DNA of 64,000 nucleotides from positions 423,307 to 487,306 of the forward strand of contig JANQNX010000014.1 in the NCBI GenBank assembly GCA_028279365.1. The letters are read 5' to 3'. Position 1 is the stretch's first letter. Every line of letters starts with the position of its first letter. Source of the DNA: Gammaproteobacteria bacterium. GTDB lineage: Bacteria; Pseudomonadota; Gammaproteobacteria; Eutrophobiales; Eutrophobiaceae. The notes beneath the pieces were generated by a model, which searched no databases, was not told the origin of the DNA, and saw only the letters and a program-made list of their open reading frames with translations. A program made the translations under genes and the position numbers. Shown here one piece after another: positions 49,858 to 61,600 of this stretch.

Positions 49858-52800
49858 ATGTCCAAGAAAAACACATCTTCAAAACCCATACCTTTAGCCA
49901 TTGTTGGTATCGGCTGTTTATTTCCCAAGGCCAATAACCCGCAACAGTATTGGACGAATATTCGTGAGGGTGTGGATGCGATAGGCGATATTCCAGAAAC
50001 ACATTGGAACACAGCTGACTATTTTGATGAAGATAAATCAGCGCCGGATATGACCTATGCAAAACGTGGCGGCTTTATCGAGCTACAGGATTTTAATCCC
50101 TTGTTATATGGCATGAGTCCTAACAACATCGAAGCCACTGATACTACGCAGTTATTGGGGATGTTAGTCGCCAAACAGGCCTTGTTGGACGCAGGTTACT
50201 CGACAGGAAAAGACGCAGGCGATGGTCGTGAGTTTGATCGCGATCGCACCAGTGTTGTATTGGGGGTGACGGGTACCTTGGAACTCGTGATTCCGCTCGG
50301 CGCCAGACTCGGTCATCCTATATGGCGTAAAGCATTGAAAGATGCAGGTGTTGATCCAGAAACGACAGAAGATGTCGTGCAGCGCATCGCCGACGGCTAT
50401 GTGCCATGGCAAGAAAACTCTTTTCCGGGATTACTGGGTAATGTGGCAGCGGGACGTATTGCCAATCGTTTTGATCTAGGTGGCACTAACTGTGTCGTCG
50501 ATGCTGCTTGTGCCAGTTCTTTAAGTGCATTACATCTTGCCGCGATGGAATTGCAAGCGGGTCGAGTTGATATGGCGATCACAGGAGGTATGGATACCTT
50601 CAATGATATTTTCATGTACATGTGTTTTAGCAAGACACCGGCTTTATCACCTACTGGTAACAGTCGACCATTTGCCAAAGATGGAGACGGAACCATTTTG
50701 GGAGAAGGCCTGGGTGCTGTTATTCTGAAACGCCTCGATGACGCGCAACGTGATGGCGATAAGATATATGCTGTTCTTAAAGGAATGGGGTCATCGTCTG
50801 ATGGTAGAGGCAATGCTATCTATGCACCCAGTTCAGATGGACAAACCAAGGCGCTATGGAACGCTTATCATGCGGCGGATGTGACACCACGCAGTATTCA
50901 GCTGGTTGAAGCACATGGTACCGGTACTTCCGTCGGTGATGCAGTTGAAGCAACGGCACTCTCTGGCGTTTACCGTCAGGATAATGAAGACGAAACCTGG
51001 TGTGCAATCGGTTCAGTGAAATCGATGATCGGCCACACCAAGGCCGCTGCCGGTATAGCGGGTCTGATAAAAACATCGATGGCTTTGAAACACAAAGTAT
51101 TACCGCCAAGCATTAAAGTCGATGAACCGTTAGAGATAATTGAACCGGGTACAGCGCCTATTTATTTAAATACCAGCAAACGTCCCTGGTTTAATAAGCT
51201 TGATACACCCAGGCGCGCGGGCTTAAGTTCATTTGGTTTTGGTGGAAGTAATTTTCACTGTGTGCTGGAAGAAGCTGAACAGGAAAAAGATACCATCGAT
51301 TGGGATGGCGAAGTGCTTATTGTTGCACTGTCTGCCGATGAGCCTGAGCAACTGTTAACAAAATTACCTGATACGAAAACTCTACAGGATTGGGAACTGC
51401 TGCGCTTTTATGCTTATGATTCCTGTCAGTCATTTGATACTAAACAAACACATCGGTTAGTTGCTGTCATTGATAAACAAGCGACCGATCGCGCAAAATT
51501 GATCGACACGATTAACCAGCGCCTCAAAACAGAAGCAGATTGCTGGTCATTACCCAACGCGTTTTATTCCAATCAAATTGAACATAAAAAAACCGCATTT
51601 GTGTTTCCCGGACAAGGCTCACAATATGTTGGCATGGGCAAAGATTTGGCTTGCCAATTCCCACAGTTTTTTTCCGCTCTGGAAAATGCCAATCAGACTT
51701 TTCTACAAGCCACTGACACGTCTCTGACTGATATCATTTACCCCATTCCTGTATTTAATAAGTCTGAGAAAAAACAACAGGAAGAACAACTAAGACAAAC
51801 TGAAAATGCACAGCCTGCAATTGGCGCTGTAAGCATGGCGAGTTTGGCTTTGTTAAAGTATTTCGGCTTAAGTACTGATGCCGCGATTGGTCATAGTTAT
51901 GGTGAGCTGTCGGCGTTGTGCGCAGCAGACAGTTTTAGTGAAGACGATTTACATTATTTATCCCGTCGTCGTGGTGAGTTGATGAATGAAGGCGAGGGTG
52001 ATCGCGGTGGTATGTTGGCAGTGGTTGCTCCTGTTGATCAGTTAACAGATTTATTAAAACAGCATGCCATTGATTTAGTCCTGGCTAATCATAATTCGCC
52101 GTCGCAAATTGTCCTGTCTGGTGCAACGGAAGAGATAGATAAATTTGCCAAACTGGCCAAGGCGGAAAAAATACGTGCGATTAAATTACCTGTCGCTGCT
52201 GCGTTTCATAGTAAGTATGTTGCTGATGCAGCAAAACCGTTTGCCAAGGTGCTATCGGATATTCAGTTTTCGAAAACCCAAATGCCGGTCTTATCCAATA
52301 CTCAGGCCGAACCATATCCTGACGGCATTGATTCGGCAAAAAAACTGTTGGCAGAACAGTTGGCCAACCCGGTGCGTTTTGTTGAACAGGTAGAAAAACT
52401 TTATGAAGAGGGCGTTCGAAATTTTGTTGAAGTCGGACCAGGTAAAACTTTAAGCGGACTGATTGATGCAAGCTTGAAAGACAAAACCATCACTAATGTC
52501 TCGATCGATGCCTCAGTGGGTAAACAATCCGGTCAATATGATTTGGCATTGTTATTGGGCAAATTACTGGTCAGTGGCGTATCACTTGAAATTAACAAAT
52601 GGGATAGTGCTTGTGGTGAACTCACTCGACCTGAGGTCAACGCAAAACCTGCCTTAACTGTGCCTGTCGGCGGCGCCAATGTGATGCAGTCACGTCCAGT
52701 GCGGCCACCAAGAAAAATAACAGCTTCAACTAACGCAATTAACATGACGACTAAACAAGCAGAACCACGAATAACAAATACTCAAAAAACGTCTGCGCAA

Positions 52801-55800
52801 ACTCAGATAGCTTCATCATCAATGCTACAAGCCACGCAGGAAAGTATTCTGGCCTTGCAAAAAATGCAGGAACAAACAGCAAAGCTGCATCAGCAGTATT
52901 TAGAGGGGCAAGAAACAGCGCAACAAACGATTCAAACTTTATTGCAGCAACAGCAGGCATTGTTAAGCGGTCAACAAATATCAATGCCAGTGCAGCCTGT
53001 TATTAAGCAAGAATCAGCACGGGCTATTTCTGAAGAAGATACAGTCAGTATTCAAACAAATCATGCTGATGTCTCAACGCTAGATCCATCAGCTAGTGCT
53101 GAAGCCAACGCGACAAAAGAGATTTTTGAAACACGTCGACAATATGACAGCTTTGATATCGATAACCTGTTATTAAAAGTGGTATCAGAAAAAACCGGCT
53201 ATCCCTTAGAGATGTTGAGTCTCGACATGAGTCTTGATACCGATCTGGGAATTGATTCAATCAAGCGAGTAGAAATTCTTTCTGCTATTCAGGAGCAATT
53301 ACCCTGGTCTCCGGTGATTAAACCGGAAGAACTGGGAACGTTCCAATTTTTACAACACATCGTTGAATTTTTAGCGGAAGGCAAACCAGATGGTGCATTG
53401 ACCGAACCGGTCGCTACTGAAAGTGATGTCACTAGTTCAACTGAAACTAGTCAATTCGAAAAAAGTTTATTAGCGATTGTGGCAGAGAAGACAGGCTACC
53501 CGATTGATATGTTGGAACTGGATATGAATCTGGATAGTGATCTCGGTATTGATTCGATTAAGCGTGTTGAAATTTTATCTGCATTGCAAGAAGCCATGCC
53601 GGAATTGCCCACGGTCGGTGCGGATGAATTGAATCAGTTACAAACACTGCGTTCTATTATGACGTTGTTTGCTGCAGAAACTTCAGTGAGTGCTGCTGCA
53701 AAGACGGTTACCAAACCATCATCAAGTTTTTCTAATGATTTACTTGAGATTGTTGCTGATAAAACCGGTTACCCGGTCGACATGCTGTCATTAGATATGA
53801 GTTTGGACGGTGATCTGGGAATTGATTCGATTAAGCGAGTAGAAATTTTGTCCGCCATGCAAGAGCGCATGCCGGAACTCCCGACAGTCGGTGCTGAACA
53901 ATTGTCGAATCTGGATACATTACAATCGATCATCGAATTGTTTGTATCTTCAGACAATGAAACTGAAACGAGTGTCGATGACGCGGATCTGGCATCGACC
54001 TTATTGAAAGTCGTTGCTGAAAAGACCGGTTACCCGGATGAAATGCTGACATTAGATATGCATCTTGATAGTGATTTAGGTATTGACTCGATTAAACGCG
54101 TGGAGATCTTATCGGCATTACAGGAAAGCTTGCCCGATTTGCCGCCAGTGTCGGCTGATGATTTAGCCGTACTGCAAACTTTGCAGCAGATCGTTGACTA
54201 CATGAATCAACAAAATGCTTCTACTAGCACTCAGATAGAAGACGCTAAGGCCCAACAGGAAGTCGAAGATGATGTTGAGGCCATTCTGGAGCGATATGTG
54301 TTAAGTCATATCGCTATCAATGAAAGCGAACGTGATCAGATAACAATTGATAAAGATAAAACGCTTTGTATTACCAATGGCAACAGTGAATTGGCAACGG
54401 CATTATCCAGGGAATTATCAAATCAGGGGTATAAAACGAAGATCATCGCGAACGGAGAAAATGTTGAACAGGATATTGCTGGTTTAATTATTTGTTCAGA
54501 TCAAGATTTATCAACTGATAAGGCTTACGATAGCTTTGCCTTAATCCAACAAGCGGGCGAATCACTTAAAAAGAATCATGGGTTATTAGTCTCATTAACT
54601 ACTCTTGGTGGAAGCTTTGGTATCGAACAGCCTATGCCAGCGCATGTAACGCAAGTAGCGCAAGTAGCGATTAACGGTATGGTTAAAACCGCTGATAAGG
54701 AATGGCCTGAAGTTTATTGTAAATGTATAGACACGGACGCAGAAAACTTGAGCCAAATCATTAACGAACTGTTCCTTGATGGTCCGTTGGAAGTTGCTGT
54801 TAAAGAAGGCTCTAAATCGCAACTTTCCATGTCCAAAACCGAGTTGACAGTTCCATCTAATTACTCGCAATTAAGTAATGATGATGTGATTGTGATATCT
54901 GGCGGTGCGCGCGGTGTGACTGCTGAGGTCGCACTCAAACTAGCGGAAATGTATCAGTGTAGTTTATTGCTGTTAGGTAGAAGTCCTGAACCCGAGCAGG
55001 AACCGGGCTGGTTAGCCAATGCGAAACAGGAAGCCGAAATCAAACGCGTGATTCTTGAACACAGCGACAAAAAAATGACACCGGCAGAGTTAACCTATGC
55101 CTATCGTGCAACGTTGGCGAACCGCGAGATTAACAATACGCTTTCTCGAATAGAACAAACCGGCGCTAATGCAATTTATCGTTCTGTTGATATTACGGAT
55201 GAGTCTGCCGTCGCACTAACGTTGGATTTAGCACGAACAGAACTGGGGAATATTACTGGTGTTATCCATGCCGCGGGTGTATTGGCAGATAAGTTGATTG
55301 AAGATAAAACACGCGAGCAATTTGTCAACGTCTATTCGACAAAAGTGGACGGTTTGCAAAATCTGTTGTCAGCATGTGTCAATGATGAACTTAAGTTAAT
55401 CATTAATTTTTCTTCAACAACTGCAAGGTTGGGTCGTAAGGGCCAGATTGATTATGCGGCTGCTAACGAAGTGCTAAATAAGATGGCGCAGCAAGAAATG
55501 CAAAGCAGATCAAACTGCAAAGTTTTGTCTATCAACTGGGGGCCATGGGATGGTGGCATGGTGACAGCTGGTTTAAAGAAACTGTTTGCTGAAGAAGGTG
55601 TCGGGGTCATTGGTCTTGCTAGCGGTGCAGAATATTTGATGAATGAGATTGAATCAGATGGTCCGGTTGAAGTGGTAATACTTGCCGAAGCTGAAAATAA
55701 ACAGTTGATAGCATCACCTTACAAACCTGTTGTAAAGCCCGAGATAGATAGTAGCGATTTGAAAGTTGCATTTGAACGTGACCTATCGGTAGGTTCTTAT

Positions 55801-56619
55801 TCCTTTTTAACCTCCCATGTCATGAATGGACAGGCCGTGTTACCGGTAGCGGTCATACTCGAATGGTTTGCGCACGGCGCGTTACACCTTAACCCCGGCA
55901 TGCAGTTTCATGGTTTTGATGATTTTCGTGTGTTAAAGGGTGTCACCTTAAGTGCGACTGAAATCCGACACCTGCGCATTATGGCAGGTAACATGACATT
56001 CAATGACAACATGGGGTACGTACCACTTGAGTTGCGTTCTGATGATAAGCTGCACGCGAGTGCAGTAATGGTGTTAACGGATAGTTTATCTACTACAAGC
56101 GAATCAGATAAACGCAAAGCATTACCTGTAGCACAGGGTGAATATCAGTTTAAACAACGCGAGTTTTATGAAAATGGCCAGCTTTTTCACGGACAACATT
56201 TGCATGGCATTAAGGAAGTCCTGCATTGTAGTGACAAAGGTATCGTAGCCGATGTGAATGCAGCACCGGCACCAACAGCATGGATGTCACAACCGATACG
56301 ATCCAACTGGTTAACTGATCCACTAATTCTCGACTCTGCTTTCCAAATGATGATTCTATGGAGTTTTGAGCATCAAGGTATTGGTTCTTTACCAACAGCC
56401 ATATCCCGCTATCGCCAGTTTTTCCGTAGTTTTCCAAAAAGCGGTGCACGCATTATTGCTGAAGTGACATCACATACTAACAATCGCGCCAATGCTGATA
56501 TTGAGTTTCTTGATGAAAATAATAATAGAATTGCATTGATGGAGGGGTATGAATGTGTGCGAGATAATTTATTAAAGTCTGCATTTGAGAATAATCAAAT
56601 AGAAAACGTTACTATTTAA
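49858..56619 (+). CDS. PfaA-like multidomain lipid/polyketide synthase (KS-AT-4xACP-KR-DH)
   Basis: This 2253-residue iterative type I synthase has a ketosynthase (Cys218, His353, His393), an acyltransferase (Ser680 in GHSYGE), a Gln-rich coiled linker (about 1000-1040), four acyl carrier domains with DSIKRVEIL and Ser1134, Ser1233, Ser1324 and Ser1411, a ketoreductase (GGARG at 1682, Tyr1866) and a product-template/dehydratase-like hot-dog domain (His1987 in HVMNGQAVLP, Asp2159). With PfaD supplying enoyl reduction, all steps of a full elongation cycle are present. The PfaB and PfaC functions (second KS/CLF, twin DH) are absent, so a classic EPA/DHA product is unlikely. The carriers need a phosphopantetheinyl transferase from elsewhere. 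Confidence 0.9.
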   Translation: MSKKNTSSKPIPLAIVGIGCLFPKANNPQQYWTNIREGVDAIGDIPETHWNTADYFDEDKSAPDMTYAKRGGFIELQDFNPLLYGMSPNNIEATDTTQLLGMLVAKQALLDAGYSTGKDAGDGREFDRDRTSVVLGVTGTLELVIPLGARLGHPIWRKALKDAGVDPETTEDVVQRIADGYVPWQENSFPGLLGNVAAGRIANRFDLGGTNCVVDAACASSLSALHLAAMELQAGRVDMAITGGMDTFNDIFMYMCFSKTPALSPTGNSRPFAKDGDGTILGEGLGAVILKRLDDAQRDGDKIYAVLKGMGSSSDGRGNAIYAPSSDGQTKALWNAYHAADVTPRSIQLVEAHGTGTSVGDAVEATALSGVYRQDNEDETWCAIGSVKSMIGHTKAAAGIAGLIKTSMALKHKVLPPSIKVDEPLEIIEPGTAPIYLNTSKRPWFNKLDTPRRAGLSSFGFGGSNFHCVLEEAEQEKDTIDWDGEVLIVALSADEPEQLLTKLPDTKTLQDWELLRFYAYDSCQSFDTKQTHRLVAVIDKQATDRAKLIDTINQRLKTEADCWSLPNAFYSNQIEHKKTAFVFPGQGSQYVGMGKDLACQFPQFFSALENANQTFLQATDTSLTDIIYPIPVFNKSEKKQQEEQLRQTENAQPAIGAVSMASLALLKYFGLSTDAAIGHSYGELSALCAADSFSEDDLHYLSRRRGELMNEGEGDRGGMLAVVAPVDQLTDLLKQHAIDLVLANHNSPSQIVLSGATEEIDKFAKLAKAEKIRAIKLPVAAAFHSKYVADAAKPFAKVLSDIQFSKTQMPVLSNTQAEPYPDGIDSAKKLLAEQLANPVRFVEQVEKLYEEGVRNFVEVGPGKTLSGLIDASLKDKTITNVSIDASVGKQSGQYDLALLLGKLLVSGVSLEINKWDSACGELTRPEVNAKPALTVPVGGANVMQSRPVRPPRKITASTNAINMTTKQAEPRITNTQKTSAQTQIASSSMLQATQESILALQKMQEQTAKLHQQYLEGQETAQQTIQTLLQQQQALLSGQQISMPVQPVIKQESARAISEEDTVSIQTNHADVSTLDPSASAEANATKEIFETRRQYDSFDIDNLLLKVVSEKTGYPLEMLSLDMSLDTDLGIDSIKRVEILSAIQEQLPWSPVIKPEELGTFQFLQHIVEFLAEGKPDGALTEPVATESDVTSSTETSQFEKSLLAIVAEKTGYPIDMLELDMNLDSDLGIDSIKRVEILSALQEAMPELPTVGADELNQLQTLRSIMTLFAAETSVSAAAKTVTKPSSSFSNDLLEIVADKTGYPVDMLSLDMSLDGDLGIDSIKRVEILSAMQERMPELPTVGAEQLSNLDTLQSIIELFVSSDNETETSVDDADLASTLLKVVAEKTGYPDEMLTLDMHLDSDLGIDSIKRVEILSALQESLPDLPPVSADDLAVLQTLQQIVDYMNQQNASTSTQIEDAKAQQEVEDDVEAILERYVLSHIAINESERDQITIDKDKTLCITNGNSELATALSRELSNQGYKTKIIANGENVEQDIAGLIICSDQDLSTDKAYDSFALIQQAGESLKKNHGLLVSLTTLGGSFGIEQPMPAHVTQVAQVAINGMVKTADKEWPEVYCKCIDTDAENLSQIINELFLDGPLEVAVKEGSKSQLSMSKTELTVPSNYSQLSNDDVIVISGGARGVTAEVALKLAEMYQCSLLLLGRSPEPEQEPGWLANAKQEAEIKRVILEHSDKKMTPAELTYAYRATLANREINNTLSRIEQTGANAIYRSVDITDESAVALTLDLARTELGNITGVIHAAGVLADKLIEDKTREQFVNVYSTKVDGLQNLLSACVNDELKLIINFSSTTARLGRKGQIDYAAANEVLNKMAQQEMQSRSNCKVLSINWGPWDGGMVTAGLKKLFAEEGVGVIGLASGAEYLMNEIESDGPVEVVILAEAENKQLIASPYKPVVKPEIDSSDLKVAFERDLSVGSYSFLTSHVMNGQAVLPVAVILEWFAHGALHLNPGMQFHGFDDFRVLKGVTLSATEIRHLRIMAGNMTFNDNMGYVPLELRSDDKLHASAVMVLTDSLSTTSESDKRKALPVAQGEYQFKQREFYENGQLFHGQHLHGIKEVLHCSDKGIVADVNAAPAPTAWMSQPIRSNWLTDPLILDSAFQMMILWSFEHQGIGSLPTAISRYRQFFRSFPKSGARIIAEVTSHTNNRANADIEFLDENNNRIALMEGYECVRDNLLKSAFENNQIENVTI

Positions 56620-56992
56620 TAATGATACCTGTTTGATGTAACTGTAATCAGTTTTATAACTCTCTAAATTAAATAATCTATGGAGAAATACAAAAGCTGG
56701 AATGCACTGGGAAATCATCACAAATAATTAACACTAATTAATTTCATTATCCTGACGAAATTATCCATATGCTAAATGCAATTAATAGACTACATTCTTT
56801 AAATCAAAGAGTTTATTTTTGCTCATAAGATATCTCTTAACATGCAGCATATTTCATGAATTAATCGATGTGCCAGAGTATTAATTTTTATAAAAAAATA
56901 TCGCTCTTTCAAAACAACGGTTATCTTAATAATTGAGCAACACACTTTTTATAAATATCGCCGACTATAGACATGGATAATATTCAATAATA
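56620..56992. promoter_or_regulatory. AT-rich intergenic region before the sugar transferase
   Basis: These 373 bp of AT-rich DNA have no open frame of note, no terminator hairpin with a T-run and no clear -35/-10 pair. They presumably carry the promoter of the following gene. I see no further structure. Confidence 0.3.
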
Positions 56993-58405
56993 ATGCCCAC
57001 TCACAATAAAGGATTGATACGCCCCTACAGCAGCTTCTTCTCGGCATTATTCCGTGGCACGGATATTCTCATTATTTGTGGGGGATTATGGGTTTTATCT
57101 TACCTTTATTTAGGCGGTTGGAATGAAAACTATACGATTGCTTCTTTCTCCGCTGTTATCACATTTATTTTAGCATCAGAAATTTCGGGCCTTTATGGTT
57201 CCTGGCGTTTTTCTTACTTTCGCCAGGAAATCACTCAAGTATTTATCACATGGTTTTGGGTTATTTTTGTTCTGCTGATTTTGGCATATGCCACTAAAAT
57301 TTCAGCGACATATTCACGCTTCGTGTTTTTATTCTGGATTTTACTCACCCCATTCCTTTTATCATTTTTTCGAATTGGTATACGTGGCTTTTTACGAAAG
57401 ATTCGAAGCGGGGGTAAAAACACCCGCACCATTGCTATTATCGGTGCAGGAGAACAGGCAATACAGGTTACACAAGAATTAAAAAGACTATCCTGGTTAG
57501 GAGTAAAACTAATTGGTTATTTTGATGATCAGTTCTCAGTTGGATACCGTCCAATTTCTGGTAACCAGCATGAAGTGATTGGTAAGACCATGGACATTGT
57601 CGAACTTGCCAGAGGAAATAAAGTCGATATCGTTTTTATCGCGTTGCCGATGGACAATGAGGCAATGATTTGTAATCTGGTTAGCGAACTTTCGGATACA
57701 ACGACTGTATCCTATATTATCCCTGATTTGTTTATATCAGGCTTGTTACACACACGTTGGGGGTACATGGGAAATATTCCCTTTTTAAGTATCCACGATC
57801 GTCCTTTTAATGATATAGATGGTTGGGTCAAGCGTGCGGAAGATGTTGTCTTGAGTTTTGTTATATTACTCCTGATTGCTATGCCGATGTTGGTTATTTC
57901 TTTGCTTATCAAACTTACATCCAGAGGGCCGATTATCTTTAAGCAAAAACGTTATGGTATTTCTGGAGGTGAAATCCAGGTATGGAAGTTCCGCACGATG
58001 ACAGTATGTGAAGATGGTGAGACGGTAAAGCAAGCACAGAAAAATGATTCACGTGTCACTCGATTAGGCGCGTTTCTCAGGAAAACCTCGCTAGATGAAT
58101 TACCCCAATTTATTAATGTATTGCAGGGGCGAATGTCGATAGTTGGCCCGAGACCACATGCTGTCGCGCATAATGAAGAATATCGTCAACAAATTTTTGG
58201 TTATATGTTAAGGCATACAATCAAGCCGGGTATCACCGGTTGGGCGCAAGTCAATGGTTGGCGCGGTGAAACTGATACTCTGGATAAGATGGAAAAACGC
58301 GTTGATTATGATCTATGGTACATAAATAACTGGAGTTTATTGCTGGATCTCAAAATAATCGGCCTGACTATTATCAATGGATTTGTCGGGAAAAATGTTT
58401 ACTAA
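56993..58405 (+). CDS. Undecaprenyl-phosphate sugar phosphotransferase (WcaJ/EpsB type)
   Basis: This initiating enzyme of exopolysaccharide assembly transfers a hexose-1-phosphate, usually glucose, to undecaprenyl phosphate. The 470 residues comprise four N-terminal helices, a CoA-binding-like Rossmann domain (IAIIGAGEQAIQV, about 147-160), one further helix and the C-terminal catalytic domain with KFRTM, RKTSLDELPQF, GPRPHA and KPGITGWAQVNG. No other polysaccharide gene is in the window. Confidence 0.9.
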   Translation: MPTHNKGLIRPYSSFFSALFRGTDILIICGGLWVLSYLYLGGWNENYTIASFSAVITFILASEISGLYGSWRFSYFRQEITQVFITWFWVIFVLLILAYATKISATYSRFVFLFWILLTPFLLSFFRIGIRGFLRKIRSGGKNTRTIAIIGAGEQAIQVTQELKRLSWLGVKLIGYFDDQFSVGYRPISGNQHEVIGKTMDIVELARGNKVDIVFIALPMDNEAMICNLVSELSDTTTVSYIIPDLFISGLLHTRWGYMGNIPFLSIHDRPFNDIDGWVKRAEDVVLSFVILLLIAMPMLVISLLIKLTSRGPIIFKQKRYGISGGEIQVWKFRTMTVCEDGETVKQAQKNDSRVTRLGAFLRKTSLDELPQFINVLQGRMSIVGPRPHAVAHNEEYRQQIFGYMLRHTIKPGITGWAQVNGWRGETDTLDKMEKRVDYDLWYINNWSLLLDLKIIGLTIINGFVGKNVY

Positions 58406-58469
58406 TTTAGTCAGGTATTTGGATTTTAATATATTTGTCTTATTTTCGTAATAGAATGTCAGACCTTCC

Positions 58470-58529
58470 ATGTAGAATCATACAATTAGACTCATAGCAA
58501 TATTATATAAAAAGAACTATATTCTACAT
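58470..58529. repeat. Inverted repeat in the gap before the giant gene
   Basis: ATGTAGAAT at 58470-58478 and its exact complement ATTCTACAT at 58521-58529 are separated by 42 bp of AT-rich DNA containing TATTATATAA. This could be an operator or an mRNA structure. The gap (58406-58648) shows nothing else firm. Confidence 0.3.
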
Positions 58530-58648
58530 AGAAATTACCTTAAATGTAGGAAGGGATTTACTTCGGTTACAGGATACTCATAGCGTTGTATTTTTACTAG
58601 GAGTATTCCTGTATGTGTTTGTATAGAAAGTAAGGATTGTATGTTTTT

Positions 58649-61600
58649 ATGATTGTATGTATTGAAAAAGTCATATGTTTCTCCCTCCAATCATTTAAAG
58701 TAGTTTTTTTTGTAATATGTGTTGTTAATTCAACTTCCGCATTCGCAGCATTTAAAACAGAAGATTATTTCCCTTTAGCGTTAAGTCCTGACTTTTTCTA
58801 TCAGGCAATTGGCACATCAATAACTGAAGATGTCGATGTATTACAAGGAACAACGAACCTTGCTACCGGAGCGACTAAACGAGTTTATTACTCTTTAGAC
58901 TCTTCCTATGATTATTATTCGAATGACTCATCCGGTCTATTTATTCACAGAGTTGATTTTCCCTATCCTGGTGTCTTCGGAAATGTCGAGGCATCAGCAA
59001 CTGTACGAGCTGCGAAACTTGCCGAAGCTCAGATGAATGTTGGACAAACTGTTAACGACAGTATTCCTGTCTCAGTTGATGTGCCTGGCCTCCCTGGCCC
59101 ATATTCATTTACATATACGACTAGTACACAAGTCGTTGCAGAAAATGTAATGGTTACCGTGCCTATAGGTACCTTTTCAACGTTACAAGTTAATTTCACT
59201 CAAACTCTTTCAGGTACGATACCTGAAGCCACGCCTAGCTCAATAACAATAGTAAGAAACAGTACATATTGGTTGGTTGAACATCTGGGAGCAGTTAAAG
59301 TCAACTTTGATGGAGTTGAATCAGAATTAATTGCTGTTAATAGTGATGGTGATTTCAGTATCAACGCAAATGATATCGATGATGATAATGATGGCGTTCT
59401 CGATGAGTTTGATGCCTTCCCACTAGATCCTGATGAAGATACCGATAGCGATAATGATGGAATTGGCAATAACGAAGATCCGGATGATGATAATGATGGT
59501 ACACCAGATGTCAGTGATGTCTTTCCTCTTGATCCATTAGAGTCGGCAGATAATGACGGTGATGGCATAGGTAACAATGCTGACAATTGTGACAATGTAT
59601 CAAATGTAGATCAAACCAATACGGATGGTGATGCTCTAGGTGATGCCTGTGATACAGATGATGATAATGATGGTACGCCAGATGTTAGCGATGCCTTTCC
59701 ACTTGACCCGACTGAAACTACAGATACAGATAACGATGGAGTCGGGGACAACTCAGATAATTGTGTAAGTACTTCAAACCCTGACCAAACCAATACGGAT
59801 GGTGATGCTCTAGGTGATGCCTGTGATACAGATGATGATAATGATGGTACACCAGATGTTAGCGATGCCTTTCCACTTGACCCAACTGAAACCACAGATA
59901 CAGATAACGATGGAGTTGGGGACAACACAGATAATTGTATTAGCATTCCAAACCCTGACCAAACCAATACGGATGGAGATAGTCAAGGTGATGCTTGTGA
60001 TGCGGATGATGATAATGATGGAACTCCGGATATCAATGATGATCTTCCATTAGATCCCAATGAAACAGTCGATACCGATAATGATGGTATTGGCAATAAT
60101 GCTGATACAGATGATGATGGTGATGGTATTCCAGATGATGTCGAAATTGCCAATAGTTTAGACCCACTTATTGATGATGCGCTAGGTGATTTGGATGGTG
60201 ACGGTTTTAATAATTTAGAAGAATATCTGGCCGGTACCAATCTGAATGATGCAAATGTTTTTCCATTAAGTTTGACTGAAGATAAAGTATTTTCGGGCTC
60301 CCCAGAAGTACAATTTGGTCGAAGCGTTTCTGTCTCTGGAAGTTTGGCGATAATAGGGGCTCCGGGCGATAATTTAGCTTATATCTATAAACTTAATGGC
60401 AGCACAGGAGAATGGTCTAGAGAAGATACATTATACGGAATTAACGCAGATGATTTTGGGTTTAGCGTTTCTATTGATGGTGATACTGCAATAGTTGGTG
60501 CTTATCGCGATGATAATGTTAATGGCGCTAATTCAGGCTCAGCGAATATCTATAAACGCGATGTTTCCGGTAATTGGAATTTTCAAGCAAGATTATCAGC
60601 CAGTGATGCTGTTGTAGAGAATGATTTTTTCGGTTATAGCGTTTCTATATCAGGTGATACTGCCTTGGTAGGTGCGGTTGACGACGACGCTAATGGTATT
60701 TTCAATAGTGGTTCTGCTTATATATTTCAAAATGACGGTTTAGGTAATTGGACCCAACAAGCGAAACTTACTGCAGATGATGCGGCATCTGGAGATTCAC
60801 TAGGCGTAAGCGTTTCTTTGTCAGGTGACACTGCTTTAATAGGAGCCAATGATGTTAGTGGCGGCGGTTCTGCGTATATATTCCAACTAGATGCTTCTGA
60901 TAATTGGATACAACAACAAAAGATAGTTGGTAATGATACTCAAAATGGTGATTCATTCGGTATTAGCGTCTCCCTATCGGGTAATAAAGCTTTAGTGGGG
61001 GCCAATTTGGCTGAAGATATCAGTAGTGGTCATGGGTTGGCCTATATCTTTGAGAAAGATGGGTCAGGTAACTGGAATCAACAGGCTAAATTAATAGCCA
61101 ATGATTGGGAACAGGATGATGAATTTGGTATTAGTGTATCGATAAATGGAAATCTCGCGATTGTTGGGGCACATAGGGATGATGATGATTTCAATGGTTC
61201 AGGTTCAGCCTACCTGTTCCAAAATGATGGTTCTGGAAATTGGACACAGTTAGAGAAACTTACCGCAAGCGACCCCGGATTAGCAGATAGCTACGGTATT
61301 AGTGTTTCTTTATCAGATAATATAGCTTTAGTAGGCGCATATCTGGATGATAACGGTTCGGGCCAAACGGGTTCCGCTTATTTTAATTCGCTTGATGTTG
61401 ATAATGATGGTGTTTTTGATGCTATTGATAATTGTCCATCAACACCTAATATGGACCAGCTTAACTCAGATGATGATTCTCAAGGTAATGCCTGTGACGC
61501 AGATGATGATAACGATGGCATACCTGATACCTCTGATGCCTTTCCATTAGATCCAAATGAAACGCTTGATAGTGATAGTGATGGTATTGGCGATAATGCT

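Noticed and set aside
50397..50813. 138-codon minus-strand frame in the ketosynthase region
   Set aside because: Antisense of a well-supported KS domain with catalytic residues on the plus strand.
59200..60240. Three Ser/Pro-rich minus-strand frames (59200-59595, 59611-59967, 59983-60240)
   Set aside because: They are antisense readings of the Asp-rich thrombospondin repeats. Their internal repetition simply mirrors the 174-bp plus-strand repeat.
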